From contig NZ_JACHIU010000001.1 of NCBI RefSeq assembly GCF_014207705.1, positions 558,001 through 622,000 of the forward strand: a stretch of DNA of 64,000 nucleotides. Reading direction: 5' to 3'. This document shows, in pieces, positions 45,449 to 54,463 of the stretch. Below the pieces are notes generated by a model. It was not told the DNA's origin, ran no database searches, and worked only from the letters and a program-made list of their open reading frames with translations. This stretch comes from Sphaerisporangium rubeum (GTDB lineage Bacteria > Actinomycetota > Actinomycetes > Streptosporangiales > Streptosporangiaceae). The translations under genes and the position numbers were made by a program. The first letter of the stretch is position 1. Each line of letters starts with the position of its first letter.

Positions 45449-46284
45449 ACGCGCCGGCCGATCCACCGATGGTCGGACTGGCCGAGTGGCGGTTGCCGTC
45501 TTCCGGCGCCGGCGCGCTGCGATTGGCGGCTCAGGCCGGCGCCGACGGCATGCAGGTCGAGTTCGGTGGGCCAGGACGCGGGGAGTGGGCCGACGCTCCC
45601 GGCCGGGTCGCGGTTCTGCGTGAGGCCGCGTCGGCGGCGAACGTCCGGTTGCTCGCTGTCGCGGGCAACGTGCTCAACGACGTCGGGTTGCCGGCCCCCC
45701 CGGGTGGCCCGGCCGAGACGCGGGTACGCCGGCTGCTGACGCGGCTGCTGGACACCGCGCGCGACCTCGGCGTGCCGCTGGCTTTCGTGCCGAGTTTCCG
45801 CCGCAGCGCTATCGATGGCCCGATCGCTTTCACGCGGACGGCACGCGCGCTGGCCTGGGCCGCGAGGGAGGCGCACGCTCGCGGTCTGGTGCTGGCCAGC
45901 GAGAATGTGCTGCCGGAGGCCGCCGCCTGCCGGTTGGTGGCGACGGTCGCTTCGCCGGCGTTCCGGCTGGTTCTGGACACCTTCAACCCTGTAGGAGCCG
46001 GCCTGGACCCGGCTGGGCTGACCGCCGGGCTGGCACCGGCGCTCGCGGACCAGGTGCATGTCAAGGACGGTCCTCCCGCCACCGGCGACACCCCGCCGCT
46101 CGGCCGCGGGCAGGGGCGCCTGGATGCCACATTGGCCGTGCTGGGACGCCACCGGGTCCCCGTGCGGGCATTGGTGCTGGAGAACGACTACCGCGGCGGC
46201 CGGGAGCATCTGATCGCGGCCGACCTCGCCTGGGCACGCACCGCCGCGGCGCGGCACGGGCTTTCCGGCTCACCGGCACGATGA
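45445..46284 (+). CDS. Sugar phosphate isomerase/epimerase (xylose isomerase-like TIM barrel)
   Basis: A 279-residue protein of the AP endonuclease 2/xylose isomerase-like TIM-barrel family. Metal-binding positions fit the family: Glu in VLASENVLPE, Asp in LVLDTFNP, the Asp-His-like VHVKDG segment (Lys/Asp) and Glu in LVLENDY near the C-terminus. IolE and IolI, which act on inosose, are relatives, so a role as the epimerase or dehydratase of 2-epi-5-epi-valiolone is plausible. This would replace the unrelated VOC-family epimerase ValD of validamycin. GTG start overlaps the SDR stop. Confidence 0.78.
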   Translation: MNAPADPPMVGLAEWRLPSSGAGALRLAAQAGADGMQVEFGGPGRGEWADAPGRVAVLREAASAANVRLLAVAGNVLNDVGLPAPPGGPAETRVRRLLTRLLDTARDLGVPLAFVPSFRRSAIDGPIAFTRTARALAWAAREAHARGLVLASENVLPEAAACRLVATVASPAFRLVLDTFNPVGAGLDPAGLTAGLAPALADQVHVKDGPPATGDTPPLGRGQGRLDATLAVLGRHRVPVRALVLENDYRGGREHLIAADLAWARTAAARHGLSGSPAR

Positions 46285-46506
46285 GCGTCGGAGAAATTCC
46301 GGTGCGTCACTTCATTGTGCAGCTCATGAGTAATTAATGGCCGGCGATGTCATCTATCCCAGGACGCGGATGACGGACGCACTGGTCCACTCTCCCGGGT
46401 CCTGGAAGTATATAGGCTGCAATGGCACTCGGAATTCACATGTTCCATGAAGCGCATGGGTTCGATGCTGATCCCTGTGCCCGACAGCGTGAGGAGGCCA
46501 GCTTAA

Positions 46507-47385
46507 TTGGAGGTCAAGCTTCTCGGACCGCTCAGCGCTCTGCAAAACCATGTCGACATTCTCCCCACCGCCGACAAACCACGGCAGATCTTCGCGGTCC
46601 TCGCGCTCAATCCGAACAAGATCGTCCCGGCTCATGTCCTCATTGAGGAGGTGTGGGGGGAACGGCCGCCGCGCAGCGCGGGAACGACGCTGCAGACCTA
46701 CATTCTCCAGCTCCGTAAGAAGCTGGCGGTGGCGCTGGGTGCGGACTCCTGGGCCGGCCCCAAGGACGTGCTCGCCACCCGCAACGGCGGCTACGTTCTG
46801 GCCGCACCCGCCGGTACGAGAGACCTCGACGGGTTCGAGCGGCTGTCGCGGGAGGCCGGGCTGGCGGCCGATCCCGCCGACGCGTACGCGCTGTTCAATG
46901 ACGCTCTGGCGCTGTGGCGCGGCCCTGCCCTGGCGGACGTGCCGGTCGGGTACACCCTCGAACGCGAGGTGGTGCGCCTCGAGGAACGGAGAATGAAGGC
47001 GCTGTACGAGCGCAACGAGGTCGGCCTGCGACTCGGACTGCACCTCGACCTGCTCAGCGAACTGGCGTCGCTCGCCATGCACAATCCGATGGACGAGTCC
47101 CTGCACGCGCAATATATCGTCGCCCTTTATCGGGCCGGACGGATATTTGACGCGCTGGAGGCTTATCGAAGGCTGCGCAAGACGATGGTCGAGGAACTCG
47201 GACTGGAACCGTCGGCACGATTGCGAAGGCTTCAGCAGGCGGTCCTCGCCGCCGCGCCGGAACTGGAACCCCCCACCGGCCGCCACAGATCGCACACACG
47301 ACCCGCACCCGCCACGCCGAGTACCTGGGTCTGCGCCTTCTGCAGCGCACTCTCTGCCGGCGCAGGCGTGCCCACCCTCGCCTGA
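46507..47385 (+). CDS. Small SARP-family transcriptional activator
   Basis: A 292-residue SARP from TTG 46507, 8 bases after GAGGAGG. Residues 1-95 form the OmpR-type winged helix (VKLLGPLSAL, IEEVWGERPPRSAGTTLQTYILQLRKKL, NGGYVLA) and 100-250 the bacterial transcriptional activation domain (FERLSREAGLA, HNPMDESLHAQYIVALYRAGR, RLRKTMVEELGLEPSARLRRL). SARPs activate antibiotic genes by binding direct repeats near -35 boxes. It closes the cluster, and the tandem repeat before the exporter is one possible target. The last 30 residues, including VCAFC, are not typical. A TATATAGG sequence at about 46409 may be its -10. Confidence 0.88.
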   Translation: MEVKLLGPLSALQNHVDILPTADKPRQIFAVLALNPNKIVPAHVLIEEVWGERPPRSAGTTLQTYILQLRKKLAVALGADSWAGPKDVLATRNGGYVLAAPAGTRDLDGFERLSREAGLAADPADAYALFNDALALWRGPALADVPVGYTLEREVVRLEERRMKALYERNEVGLRLGLHLDLLSELASLAMHNPMDESLHAQYIVALYRAGRIFDALEAYRRLRKTMVEELGLEPSARLRRLQQAVLAAAPELEPPTGRHRSHTRPAPATPSTWVCAFCSALSAGAGVPTLA

Positions 47386-47648
47386 CGCCGAGGGCTCTCG
47401 TGCCGGCCCGGTGATGTTCATGCTTGACTTCTCAGAGTGATCAGCTTCATGGAGGCTATGTCCCTGGTGTGCGGACGTGGGTCGGTTGACCAGGTGGACG
47501 GTACGGCTGCCGTGCGCGGCGCCACCGTCCACATCGGTCTCGTAAGGGACAGATCATCACGAGCTGTGTCCGAACCCGGACATGGGGACAACCGGTGTTC
47601 TTCGTTCTCCGTCTCCTCTGCGTCACTTCATTCACACGAGGAGCCACG

Positions 47649-48329
47649 TTGCGCGTCCGTCTCTTACTCGCCGGGACCTTGACCGCCGGCGGCCTGGCCG
47701 TTCTGTCGGTTCCGGCCGATGCCGCCGCCGTTCCACGGGGGACGGTGACCGCGAAGGTGAAGGCGGTGGTCGACGGGGACACCGTGGATGTCTCCTACAA
47801 GGGCAAGACGCTCCGGGTGCGCCTGCTGGACGTGAACGCGCCGAACAAGGGCCGGTGCTGGTCGGCGGCCGCGACCGCACGTGCCGCGGCGTTGCTCCCC
47901 GCCGGGAGCAAGGTCCGCCTGCTTCGCGACAAGACGGCGCGGGACTCCGCCGGTCGCTATCTTTTCTACGCTTGGAACAGCGCAGGTACGTTCGTCAACC
48001 GCAATCTGGTCCGTTACGGGTACGCCAAGGCTGTTCAGGTAGGGGACAACGTCAGGTACCTCAAGCCGTTGCGTGAGGACCAGGCCGCCGCCAAGGCCGC
48101 ACGGTTGCGCATCTGGTCCGGCCGGTGCGACGACGGCGCTCAGCAGACCCCCAAGCCGACGCCGAAACCCACTCCCAAGCCGACGCCTCCGCCGTCGGGG
48201 GACGACCCGCGGTTCAGGACCTGCGCCGAGGCCAACAAGAACGGTTACGGGCCGTACTACCGTGACCGGGACCCCGAGTACCACTGGTACCAGGACCGCG
48301 ACGGAGACGGCATCGTCTGCGAACGCTAG
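47649..48329 (+). CDS. Secreted thermonuclease-like protein with C-terminal excalibur domain
   Basis: A 226-residue exported protein from TTG 47649, 5 bases after GAGGAG. The signal peptide (about 1-30) ends VPADAAA. An SNase domain follows (about 33-150): KVKAVVDGDTVDVSY with the metal-binding Asp, RVRLLDVNAP with Arg, and AGRYLFYAW. A (PKPT)n linker leads to a C-terminal excalibur calcium-binding domain with RTCAEANKNGYGPYYRDRDP and DRDGDGIVCE. It probably degrades extracellular nucleic acid or acts at the cell wall. It lies just outside the cluster. Confidence 0.87.
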   Translation: MRVRLLLAGTLTAGGLAVLSVPADAAAVPRGTVTAKVKAVVDGDTVDVSYKGKTLRVRLLDVNAPNKGRCWSAAATARAAALLPAGSKVRLLRDKTARDSAGRYLFYAWNSAGTFVNRNLVRYGYAKAVQVGDNVRYLKPLREDQAAAKAARLRIWSGRCDDGAQQTPKPTPKPTPKPTPPPSGDDPRFRTCAEANKNGYGPYYRDRDPEYHWYQDRDGDGIVCER

Positions 48330-48369
48330 GCCCCGCACAGGGTGACGGCGAGTTCGTACCACAGGCCTG

Positions 48370-48406
48370 GGCCGAGGCGCACCTCCCGTGGAGGTGCGCC
48401 TCGGCC
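48370..48406. terminator. Strong bidirectional terminator hairpin
   Basis: A perfect 17-base stem (GGCCGAGGCGCACCTCC and its complement) with a 3-base loop CGT, between the converging nuclease and cellulase genes. Confidence 0.8.
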
Positions 48407-48445
48407 GTGTGCCGCCGTACGGGCTCACCGCCGGCGGGCCGGTCC

Positions 48446-50542
48446 TCAGCTGGTGCTGCCGGTCACCGTGCTACCTGACTTGGTGATGTAGTAGGTGACC
48501 TGCTTCCCGCTCCAGAAGTGGAACGTGAGAGTGACGCGGCCGTCGTTCACCTCGGCGAAGAAGTCGGGCTTCAGGATGATGGCGCCGACCGTGTAGTCGG
48601 GCTGGAAGTTGCTCCAGAACTCCTTGTAGCTGGTCCAGTTGGCCGGGCCGGCGGGACTGCCGTCGGCGTACTTGGCCTCCATCGTGGCGAGTTGGTCGCC
48701 GCGGAACTGGGTGGGGATGGTGAAGGAACTGGTGGTGCCGGTGGCGGCGGACTGGGTCGGGGTGTCGGAGGTGATGATGCTGATCTGCCACGGCACGCCT
48801 TGGGAGAAGCGGGCCTCGATGGTGGAGTTCACGCCGTAGGCGCGGTTTCCGGCCAGGCGGGTGAGGGCCGAGGCGGTCAGGGTGAGGGTGTTTCCTGAGA
48901 CGGTGTAGTCGGTGCCCTGGGTGAGGTTGGTGGTGCCTTGCCGCAGGCCCTGGAACGTGGTGCCGTTGAGGTTGAGCGTGAGGGTCCGGCTGGTGATCGT
49001 GCCGGTGCGTGGCAGGTACACCTGGTCGGACGAGGCGGTGCCTGAGCGGGTGGTCCAGCTCGCCTTGAACATCTCGTAGACGCCTTGGTCGCGCCATTTC
49101 AGTTCGGGGCGGTTCAGGAACTGGCCGGCGTCCCAGACCATGGTGGTGAGGTTGCGGATCCTGGCGTTGTAGCCGACCGCCTCCAGGTATTTCAGGAACT
49201 CGCCGCGTTCGATGATGCCGGGCCGGGTGTGATCCCAGCTCAGAAGGGCCCACTCTCCGATGATCACCGGGATTCCCCGGGAGACGAACGTGGTGCGCGC
49301 TCGCTCGAAGGTGCCGACGAGGTCCTGTTCCACATTGGTGTCGTACCGGGTGCCACCGGCGATGTTCACGCTGAACGGCCACCATCCGTAGAAGTGGATC
49401 GTCGCGGCCAGGTTGGGGTCGCGCAACGCGGTGATGGTCGCGTTCAACGCGTCCATGCGGGCCTGCTCGCCGCTGGTGTGCAGGGTCGGCAGCACGAGGA
49501 GCCGGGTGGCGTTGCCGCCGCCTGACTGCCGTACGAGGCGGACGAACTCGGTGTTGAAGGTGTTCACGATCTGGTCGCCCTGGTCGTCGCCGGACGTGCC
49601 GGTGAACTGCGGCTCGTTGATGCTCTCGAACACGAGCTTCGGCGAGTGGTCGCGGAAGGCGCCGGCGAGCTGCCGCCACAGGGCCTTGTAGCGGTTCATC
49701 ACGGTGGTGTTGTCGGCCGGGTAGCCGTTGATCCACTGCCAGGAGTCATGGTGGAGGTTGATCATCACGTAGAAGCCCTCGGCGAGGGACCAGTCGACGA
49801 TCTGGCGTACGCGGTTCAGCCAGGCGGTGTCGATGGTGTAGTCCGGAGCAGGACCGTGGTGGTTGCTCCAGGTGATGGGGAGCCGGATGCTGTTGTACCC
49901 CTGGGTACGCACGTGGTGGAGCAGCGCCTGGGTCGTCAGCGGGTTGCCCCACGCCGTCTCGTCGGGGATCGCGTCGAGCGTGTTGCCGAGGTTCCACCCG
50001 GGCTGCATGGCCGCCACCGTGGCCATCGCGTTCCCCGGGGTGGGGGTGGGGGACGGCGACGCGCTGGGGGACGGGGACGGCGACGGACTGGCGGACGGGC
50101 TGGGGGACGGTCCGACGTTCCCGGTGCATGTGGTGCCGTTGAGGGTGAATGCCGACGGTTTGGTGTTGCTGCCTGACCACGAGCCGTTGAACCCGAAGGA
50201 GACCGAGGCGTTGGTCGCGATGGAGCCGTTGTAGCTCATGTTCGCCGCGGTCGTCTGTCCCCCGGACGTGGTGATCGTCGCGTTCCACGCCTGGGTGACC
50301 TGCTGTCCCGAGGGGAACGTCCAGGCGAGCCGCCAGCTCGTGACCGGGTCGCCGAGGTTGGTGACGTTCACGTCGGCGGTGAACCCGCCGGTCCACTGGG
50401 ACGAGACCGTGTATGTCACGCGGCAACCGGCGGCGGCCTGCGCGTGGAAAGCCGTCATCGTGCCGATGGTCAGTAGTGCGATCACGGCGGCGACGACCGC
50501 TCCGACCCTGGAGCGGGCTGGTCGTGACCCGTGTGGTTCCAC
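48446..50542 (-). CDS. Secreted cellulase: CBM2 - GH5 - CBM_X2 - CBM46
   Basis: A 698-residue secreted enzyme from GTG 50542, 6 bases after AAGGAGGA. A Sec signal ends near TAFHAQAAA. A CBM2 cellulose-binding module (CRVTYTVSSQWTGGFTADV) comes first, then a Ser-Pro-rich linker, then a GH5 domain with the acid/base Glu in FESINEPQF and the nucleophile Glu in PVIIGEWALL. The C-terminus holds an X2 Ig-like module (GTDYTVSGNTLTLTASAL) and a CBM46-like module (ILKPDFFAEVNDGRVTLTFHFWSG), an arrangement known from Bacillus Cel5B. It probably cleaves beta-1,4-glucans outside the cell. The divergent LacI gene and the operators next to it suggest induction by cello- or xylo-oligosaccharides. Confidence 0.9.
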   Translation of the reverse strand: MEPHGSRPARSRVGAVVAAVIALLTIGTMTAFHAQAAAGCRVTYTVSSQWTGGFTADVNVTNLGDPVTSWRLAWTFPSGQQVTQAWNATITTSGGQTTAANMSYNGSIATNASVSFGFNGSWSGSNTKPSAFTLNGTTCTGNVGPSPSPSASPSPSPSPSASPSPTPTPGNAMATVAAMQPGWNLGNTLDAIPDETAWGNPLTTQALLHHVRTQGYNSIRLPITWSNHHGPAPDYTIDTAWLNRVRQIVDWSLAEGFYVMINLHHDSWQWINGYPADNTTVMNRYKALWRQLAGAFRDHSPKLVFESINEPQFTGTSGDDQGDQIVNTFNTEFVRLVRQSGGGNATRLLVLPTLHTSGEQARMDALNATITALRDPNLAATIHFYGWWPFSVNIAGGTRYDTNVEQDLVGTFERARTTFVSRGIPVIIGEWALLSWDHTRPGIIERGEFLKYLEAVGYNARIRNLTTMVWDAGQFLNRPELKWRDQGVYEMFKASWTTRSGTASSDQVYLPRTGTITSRTLTLNLNGTTFQGLRQGTTNLTQGTDYTVSGNTLTLTASALTRLAGNRAYGVNSTIEARFSQGVPWQISIITSDTPTQSAATGTTSSFTIPTQFRGDQLATMEAKYADGSPAGPANWTSYKEFWSNFQPDYTVGAIILKPDFFAEVNDGRVTLTFHFWSGKQVTYYITKSGSTVTGSTS

Positions 50543-50559
50543 GGTTGTCCTCCTTGGTC

Positions 50560-50571
50560 GGAAACTTTCTC
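50560..50571. promoter_or_regulatory. Operator-like GAAACTTTC box near the cellulase start
   Basis: GGAAACTTTCTC, a near-palindromic GAAA-N-TTTC element, lies 18 bases upstream of the cellulase start. GAAANTTTC elements are known upstream of actinomycete xylanase/cellulase genes. A second copy lies at 50757-50769. Binding by the adjacent LacI-family protein is inferred. Confidence 0.55.
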
Positions 50572-50756
50572 TAGATCGCAACGGAAACATAAAATAGGAA
50601 GGCGGTGTGAGGCTGTCCATCCCGGGTGGCCGGGTCGCTCGGGGAGGCAGCGGCCGGGTCGCGGAGATATCGCCACCCCTCAAGGCCGAACCGGGAGGCC
50701 ACGGGCTTCGTGTCCTTCGCCGTACTGGTTCGCCTGCCACTACCGGAGAGTCAGAG

Positions 50757-50769
50757 GAGAAACTTTCTC
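50757..50769. promoter_or_regulatory. Second operator-like box, GAGAAACTTTCTC
   Basis: A 13-base palindrome apart from its centre base, sharing GAAACTTTCTC with the box at 50560-50571. It lies in the 425-base gap between the divergent cellulase and LacI genes; nothing else in that gap was recognised as a gene. Spacing of about 197 bases could allow looping. Confidence 0.55.
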
Positions 50770-50967
50770 GGTGAATCGTGCTGAATATTTCAGCCGGCTG
50801 ATCGGTCACGACGCCGTGACGGCGCCGTCCGGTTCGGCTGGTCCGGCGATGAGCCGCCGGCCGGGGCCGCACGACCACTGCTGAGCGGAACCGGCGGGTT
50901 ATCCTTGCGCCGTGGACGCGCCTGCCACGGCTCGCCTGGTGGGGACGGAACGGCGAGGAAAGGGGCC

Positions 50968-52023
50968 ATGTTGTCTCACGCCGAGGCAGGCGGTTCGGTC
51001 GCTGACAGGGAGCAGCCCCCCGGAGGCGACCCCACGCGTCCGGTGACCATCTCCTACATCGCCGAGACCGCCGGAGTCTCCATCCCGACGGTCTCCAAGG
51101 TCATCAACGGCCGCTCCGGCGTCTCCGCCGGCACCCGGGCCCGGGTGGAGGCGCTGATCAGCGAGTACGGCTACCGGAAGAGCAACCGCAAGAACATGAT
51201 GGAGCTCGTCTTCGGCGAGCTCGAGGACATGTGGGGCCTGGAGATCATCCGAGGCGTCGAGCGCGTGGCCCGCGAGCATCGCGTAGGTGTCGTGCTGACG
51301 GAGTTCGGCCCCGAGCGTGATCCCATGGACCATCCCATCGACGAGACCCTGGCCCGCCGTCCGGCGTGCGTCGTGTCGGTGGCCCAGCTCTCCGAGGAGC
51401 AGCGGAACCAGTTACGCGCCAAGGACATCCCGTTCGTGGTCTTCGATCCCACCGTCGAACTGCCGGACGGCGTCCCCTTCGTCGGCGCGACCAACTGGTC
51501 CGGCGGACGCTCCGCCACCCGGCACCTGATCGACCTCGGCCACCGGCGCATCGCGATGATCGCGGGCCCTGACCACGTCCTGTGCTGCCGCGCCAGACTC
51601 GACGGCTACCGTTCGGCACTGGAGGCGGCGGGCCTGCCGATGGACGACCGCCTCGTCCTGCGTACCGAACTCACCAGGGAGCACGGCCGTGAGGCGGCGC
51701 TCGGTCTCCTCACCGCCGAGGCACGGCCGACCGCGATCTTCGCCTGTAACGACCTACAGGCGCTCGGGGTCTACCAGGCCGCTCGCGAACTGGACCTGCG
51801 CATCCCCGCCGACCTCAGCGTCGTCGGCTTCGACGACCTGCCGGTCGCGGCGTTCGTCGACCCACCACTGACCACCGTCCACCAACCGCTGACCGAGATG
51901 GCGGCCGCGGCCACCGAACTGGCGCTCGCACTGGGCCGCGGCGAGGAGACCCAGCGGATCGGCCTGGAACTGGCGACCACTCTCACGATCCGGGACAGCA
52001 CCGCCTCCCCCGCGGACGGGTGA
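50968..52023 (+). CDS. LacI-family transcriptional regulator
   Basis: A 351-residue LacI/GalR protein. The helix-turn-helix is at about 26-70 (VTISYIAETAGVSIPTVSKV then INGRSGVSAGTRARVEALI), followed by a periplasmic-binding-like domain with RPTAIFACNDLQALGVYQAA and LSVVGFDDLPVAAFVDPPLTTVHQP. Such proteins repress sugar-use genes until an inducer binds. It is divergent from the cellulase gene, which it likely controls. ATG 50968 follows GGAAAGGGG. One TTA codon is in frame at 51412-51414. Confidence 0.88.
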   Translation: MLSHAEAGGSVADREQPPGGDPTRPVTISYIAETAGVSIPTVSKVINGRSGVSAGTRARVEALISEYGYRKSNRKNMMELVFGELEDMWGLEIIRGVERVAREHRVGVVLTEFGPERDPMDHPIDETLARRPACVVSVAQLSEEQRNQLRAKDIPFVVFDPTVELPDGVPFVGATNWSGGRSATRHLIDLGHRRIAMIAGPDHVLCCRARLDGYRSALEAAGLPMDDRLVLRTELTREHGREAALGLLTAEARPTAIFACNDLQALGVYQAARELDLRIPADLSVVGFDDLPVAAFVDPPLTTVHQPLTEMAAAATELALALGRGEETQRIGLELATTLTIRDSTASPADG

Positions 52024-52194
52024 CGACCGGCCCTGTGGTGTCACTAATGATCTTGGAGTGGAAGGGATAGATGTCCGTCCGATCCTGGCTTGCGGCATCC
52101 CTGATGATCATTTGACCAGGGGGCCGGCCGGATTCCTCGTGGTGGGGCCATGTGTGAGCTGACGTGACGGGGTGTGCGCCGTACTGTGGGGGCC

Positions 52195-52557
52195 ATGAGT
52201 GCTCAGCCGTACGTGCCGGGGTCGCGGTCGTCGCCGGAGCGGATCCGGGAGTCGGTGAAGGACGATCGGAGTCCGCGAGCGTTGCGTGCCGTGCTTCCGG
52301 TCGAGGATCACGCGGCGTTCGACGAGGAGTATCGTGCGGCGCTCGACGAGGCCAGGGACACCTACGATCTGGCGGCTGTGCAGCGGTTCCAGGATCGGTG
52401 GTGGGGGATCGTCATGCTGAAGGCTGATCCTGTCGAGTATCGGCGTGTTCTGGATCGGGCCGAGGAGCTTCAGGGGAGGGCCGATCGAGGGGAGGCGGTC
52501 GGTGGGGTGCCGTGGGACGAGGGGTATGCCGCGCGGTTGCGGTCGCGGCAAGGTTGA
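52195..52557 (+). CDS. DUF6247-like small protein, probable antitoxin partner
   Basis: A 120-residue acidic protein. The central LPVEDHAAFDEEYRAALDEA and DLAAVQRFQDRWWGIV resemble the actinobacterial DUF6247 family, as I remember it. It has no signal peptide or membrane segment. Its stop codon overlaps the TTG start of the next gene, and that gene looks like a RelE/ParE-type toxin. A two-gene toxin-antitoxin arrangement with the antitoxin first is therefore likely but unproven. Confidence 0.65.
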   Translation: MSAQPYVPGSRSSPERIRESVKDDRSPRALRAVLPVEDHAAFDEEYRAALDEARDTYDLAAVQRFQDRWWGIVMLKADPVEYRRVLDRAEELQGRADRGEAVGGVPWDEGYAARLRSRQG

Positions 52558-52814
52558 GCGTGCGGGTGTACACGGTCGAGTCGGATCCGGCCGTCGTCGA
52601 GCAGGCCGCGGCGTTGCCTGGTGAGGTGCTCAACGTTTATCTGGAGATGCGGGCCCTGCTTGAGGTCTCGCCTTGGTGTGGTGTGTCGGCCAACCCCGGG
52701 AATCCGAAGGCCAATCTGCTCAACCTGACTTTCGGCCGGTACGGGCTGATTGTTTATGTGGTGCTGGAGGAGCTCAGGGTCGTGTACATCGTGCGTCTCA
52801 TGTGGGCTGGTTGA
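52554..52814 (+). CDS. RelE/ParE-like small protein, probable toxin
   Basis: An 86-residue basic/hydrophobic protein starting at TTG 52554 within the stop codon of the preceding gene (TTGA); GTG 52560 is an alternative. NLLNLTFGRYGLIVYVVLEELRVVYIV has the alternating beta pattern of the RelE/ParE fold C-terminus (typically R-Y-hydrophobic-V...V-hydrophobic). In RelE-type toxins this fold cleaves mRNA on the ribosome. Catalytic residues cannot be assigned with confidence. Confidence 0.6.
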   Translation: MSVRVYTVESDPAVVEQAAALPGEVLNVYLEMRALLEVSPWCGVSANPGNPKANLLNLTFGRYGLIVYVVLEELRVVYIVRLMWAG

Positions 52815-52931
52815 CACCACAGGCTGCCGGTCATTGGGGTTGGTTCGGGCCTCATGCGGTTTTTAAATGGATTGCTGGCGAATGACGCGCGCTGCGATGC
52901 TCGGCCGAGCAGCAGCGGGGAGGAGTTCGCG

Positions 52932-54455
52932 ATGGTCGTCCGTGCGTCCCGTGAGTCGTCCGGGCCGGAGGTTCGTACGGTGGCCGGGGTCATCCGTGGC
53001 TGCTGGGAGGCGGGGGCCGGGGTTTTCCGGGGGGTTTCGTTCGCTGACGCGCCTGTCGGGCCGCTTCGGTTCGGTGCGCCGCGGCCGGTCAGTGGGTGGG
53101 ACGGGGTGCGGACGGCGGTGGAGTTCGGGCCGCCGCCTCCGCAGTCGCGTGTGCTCGGGGGGTCGTCCGACGGCGGTGGGGAAGACTGGCTGACGGTCAA
53201 TGTGTGGACGCCGGAGCCGGGGGCCACGGCGGGACTGCCGGTCATGGTGTGGATTCCCGGTGGGGGTTACGCCATGGGGGACGCCGGCCTTCCGGAGTAC
53301 GACGCCGGATGCCTGGCGCGGGGTGGGGTCGTGGTGGTGACGCTCAACTACCGGCTCGGGGTCGAGGGGTTCGCGTGGATCGACGGAGCGCCGGCCAATC
53401 GGGGGCTGCTCGACCAGGTCGCGGCTCTGGAGTGGGTGCGGGACAACATCCGGGGGTTCGGTGGTGATCCGGAGCAGGTGACGGTTTTCGGGCAGTCGGC
53501 GGGGGGTGGGTCGGTCGCGGCGCTGCTCGCCGTGCCGCGTGCGGCGGGGCTCTTCCGGCGAGCGATCGCGCAAAGTGTGCCGGGGACGTTCTTCTCACCG
53601 GAGCTGGCCGCCGACATCGCGGAGGCCTTCGCGGCCGAGCTCGGGATGCGGCCCGCGGTCTCCGATCTGTCGAAGGTGCCGCCGGACCGGTTGCCGGCCG
53701 TGGGGGACGCGGTCTTCGCCGGCATGGGACGGCGGCGGGAACGCTGGGGACAGATCACGCATCGGCCGATCCCGTTCGCGCCGGTGGTCGACGGGGACGT
53801 GCTGCCGGCCACACCCTGGGAGGCGCTGGCCGGTGGCGCGGCGCGGGACGTCGCGCTTGTCGTCGGCCACACTCGCGACGAGCACCGGTTGTTCAGCCTG
53901 ATCGACGGTGTCCTCGGCGCGGTCACGCCGGAGCGGACCGAGACCGCTCTGCGTCTGCTCGCTCCTGGTCCGGACGGCGCGCGGCGGTACCGGGAGGCGT
54001 TCGGCGACGCCGCCGACGAGGAGCTGTACGAGCTGGTCAACGGTGACTGGCTGTTCCGCATGCCGAGCCTGCACCTCGCCGAGGCGCAGATCGACGGTGG
54101 CGGCCGGGCCCATCTGTACGAGCTGACGTGGTCCGCTCCGGGGGTCGGTGGCGGCCTCGGTGCCTGCCACGGCCTGGACGTGCCGCTGGTCTTCGGCAAC
54201 CTGAGCAGCGGACAGCCCGCCATGTTGATCGGCGACCCGCCGCCGCCTGAGGCCGAGGAACTGTCGGCGCGGATCCGACAGGCGTGGACGGCGTTCGCCG
54301 TACAGGGTGACCCGGGGTGGCCCGCGTACGACGCCGGCCGGCGCCTCACGCAGGTCTTCGGCACACCCTCGACGGTCACCGCCTACCCGGAGGAGGCGTC
54401 GCGGCTGCTGTGGCAGGGCCACACCTTCGCCGCGCTGCCGCTGCTCGCGCGGTAG
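52932..54455 (+). CDS. Type B carboxylesterase
   Basis: A 507-residue esterase from ATG 52932, 6 bases after GGGGAGGAG. The family pattern is clear: N-terminal GVSFADAPVGPLRF, oxyanion-hole WIPGGGYAMG, nucleophile VTVFGQSAGGGSVAAL, and the catalytic His in CHGLDVPLVFGN. The N-terminal half starts AGVIRG as in para-nitrobenzyl esterases. It has no signal peptide, so it is probably cytosolic and hydrolyses small carboxylic esters; the natural substrate is unknown. Confidence 0.88.
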   Translation: MVVRASRESSGPEVRTVAGVIRGCWEAGAGVFRGVSFADAPVGPLRFGAPRPVSGWDGVRTAVEFGPPPPQSRVLGGSSDGGGEDWLTVNVWTPEPGATAGLPVMVWIPGGGYAMGDAGLPEYDAGCLARGGVVVVTLNYRLGVEGFAWIDGAPANRGLLDQVAALEWVRDNIRGFGGDPEQVTVFGQSAGGGSVAALLAVPRAAGLFRRAIAQSVPGTFFSPELAADIAEAFAAELGMRPAVSDLSKVPPDRLPAVGDAVFAGMGRRRERWGQITHRPIPFAPVVDGDVLPATPWEALAGGAARDVALVVGHTRDEHRLFSLIDGVLGAVTPERTETALRLLAPGPDGARRYREAFGDAADEELYELVNGDWLFRMPSLHLAEAQIDGGGRAHLYELTWSAPGVGGGLGACHGLDVPLVFGNLSSGQPAMLIGDPPPPEAEELSARIRQAWTAFAVQGDPGWPAYDAGRRLTQVFGTPSTVTAYPEEASRLLWQGHTFAALPLLAR

Positions 54456-54463
54456 CCGTTCGG

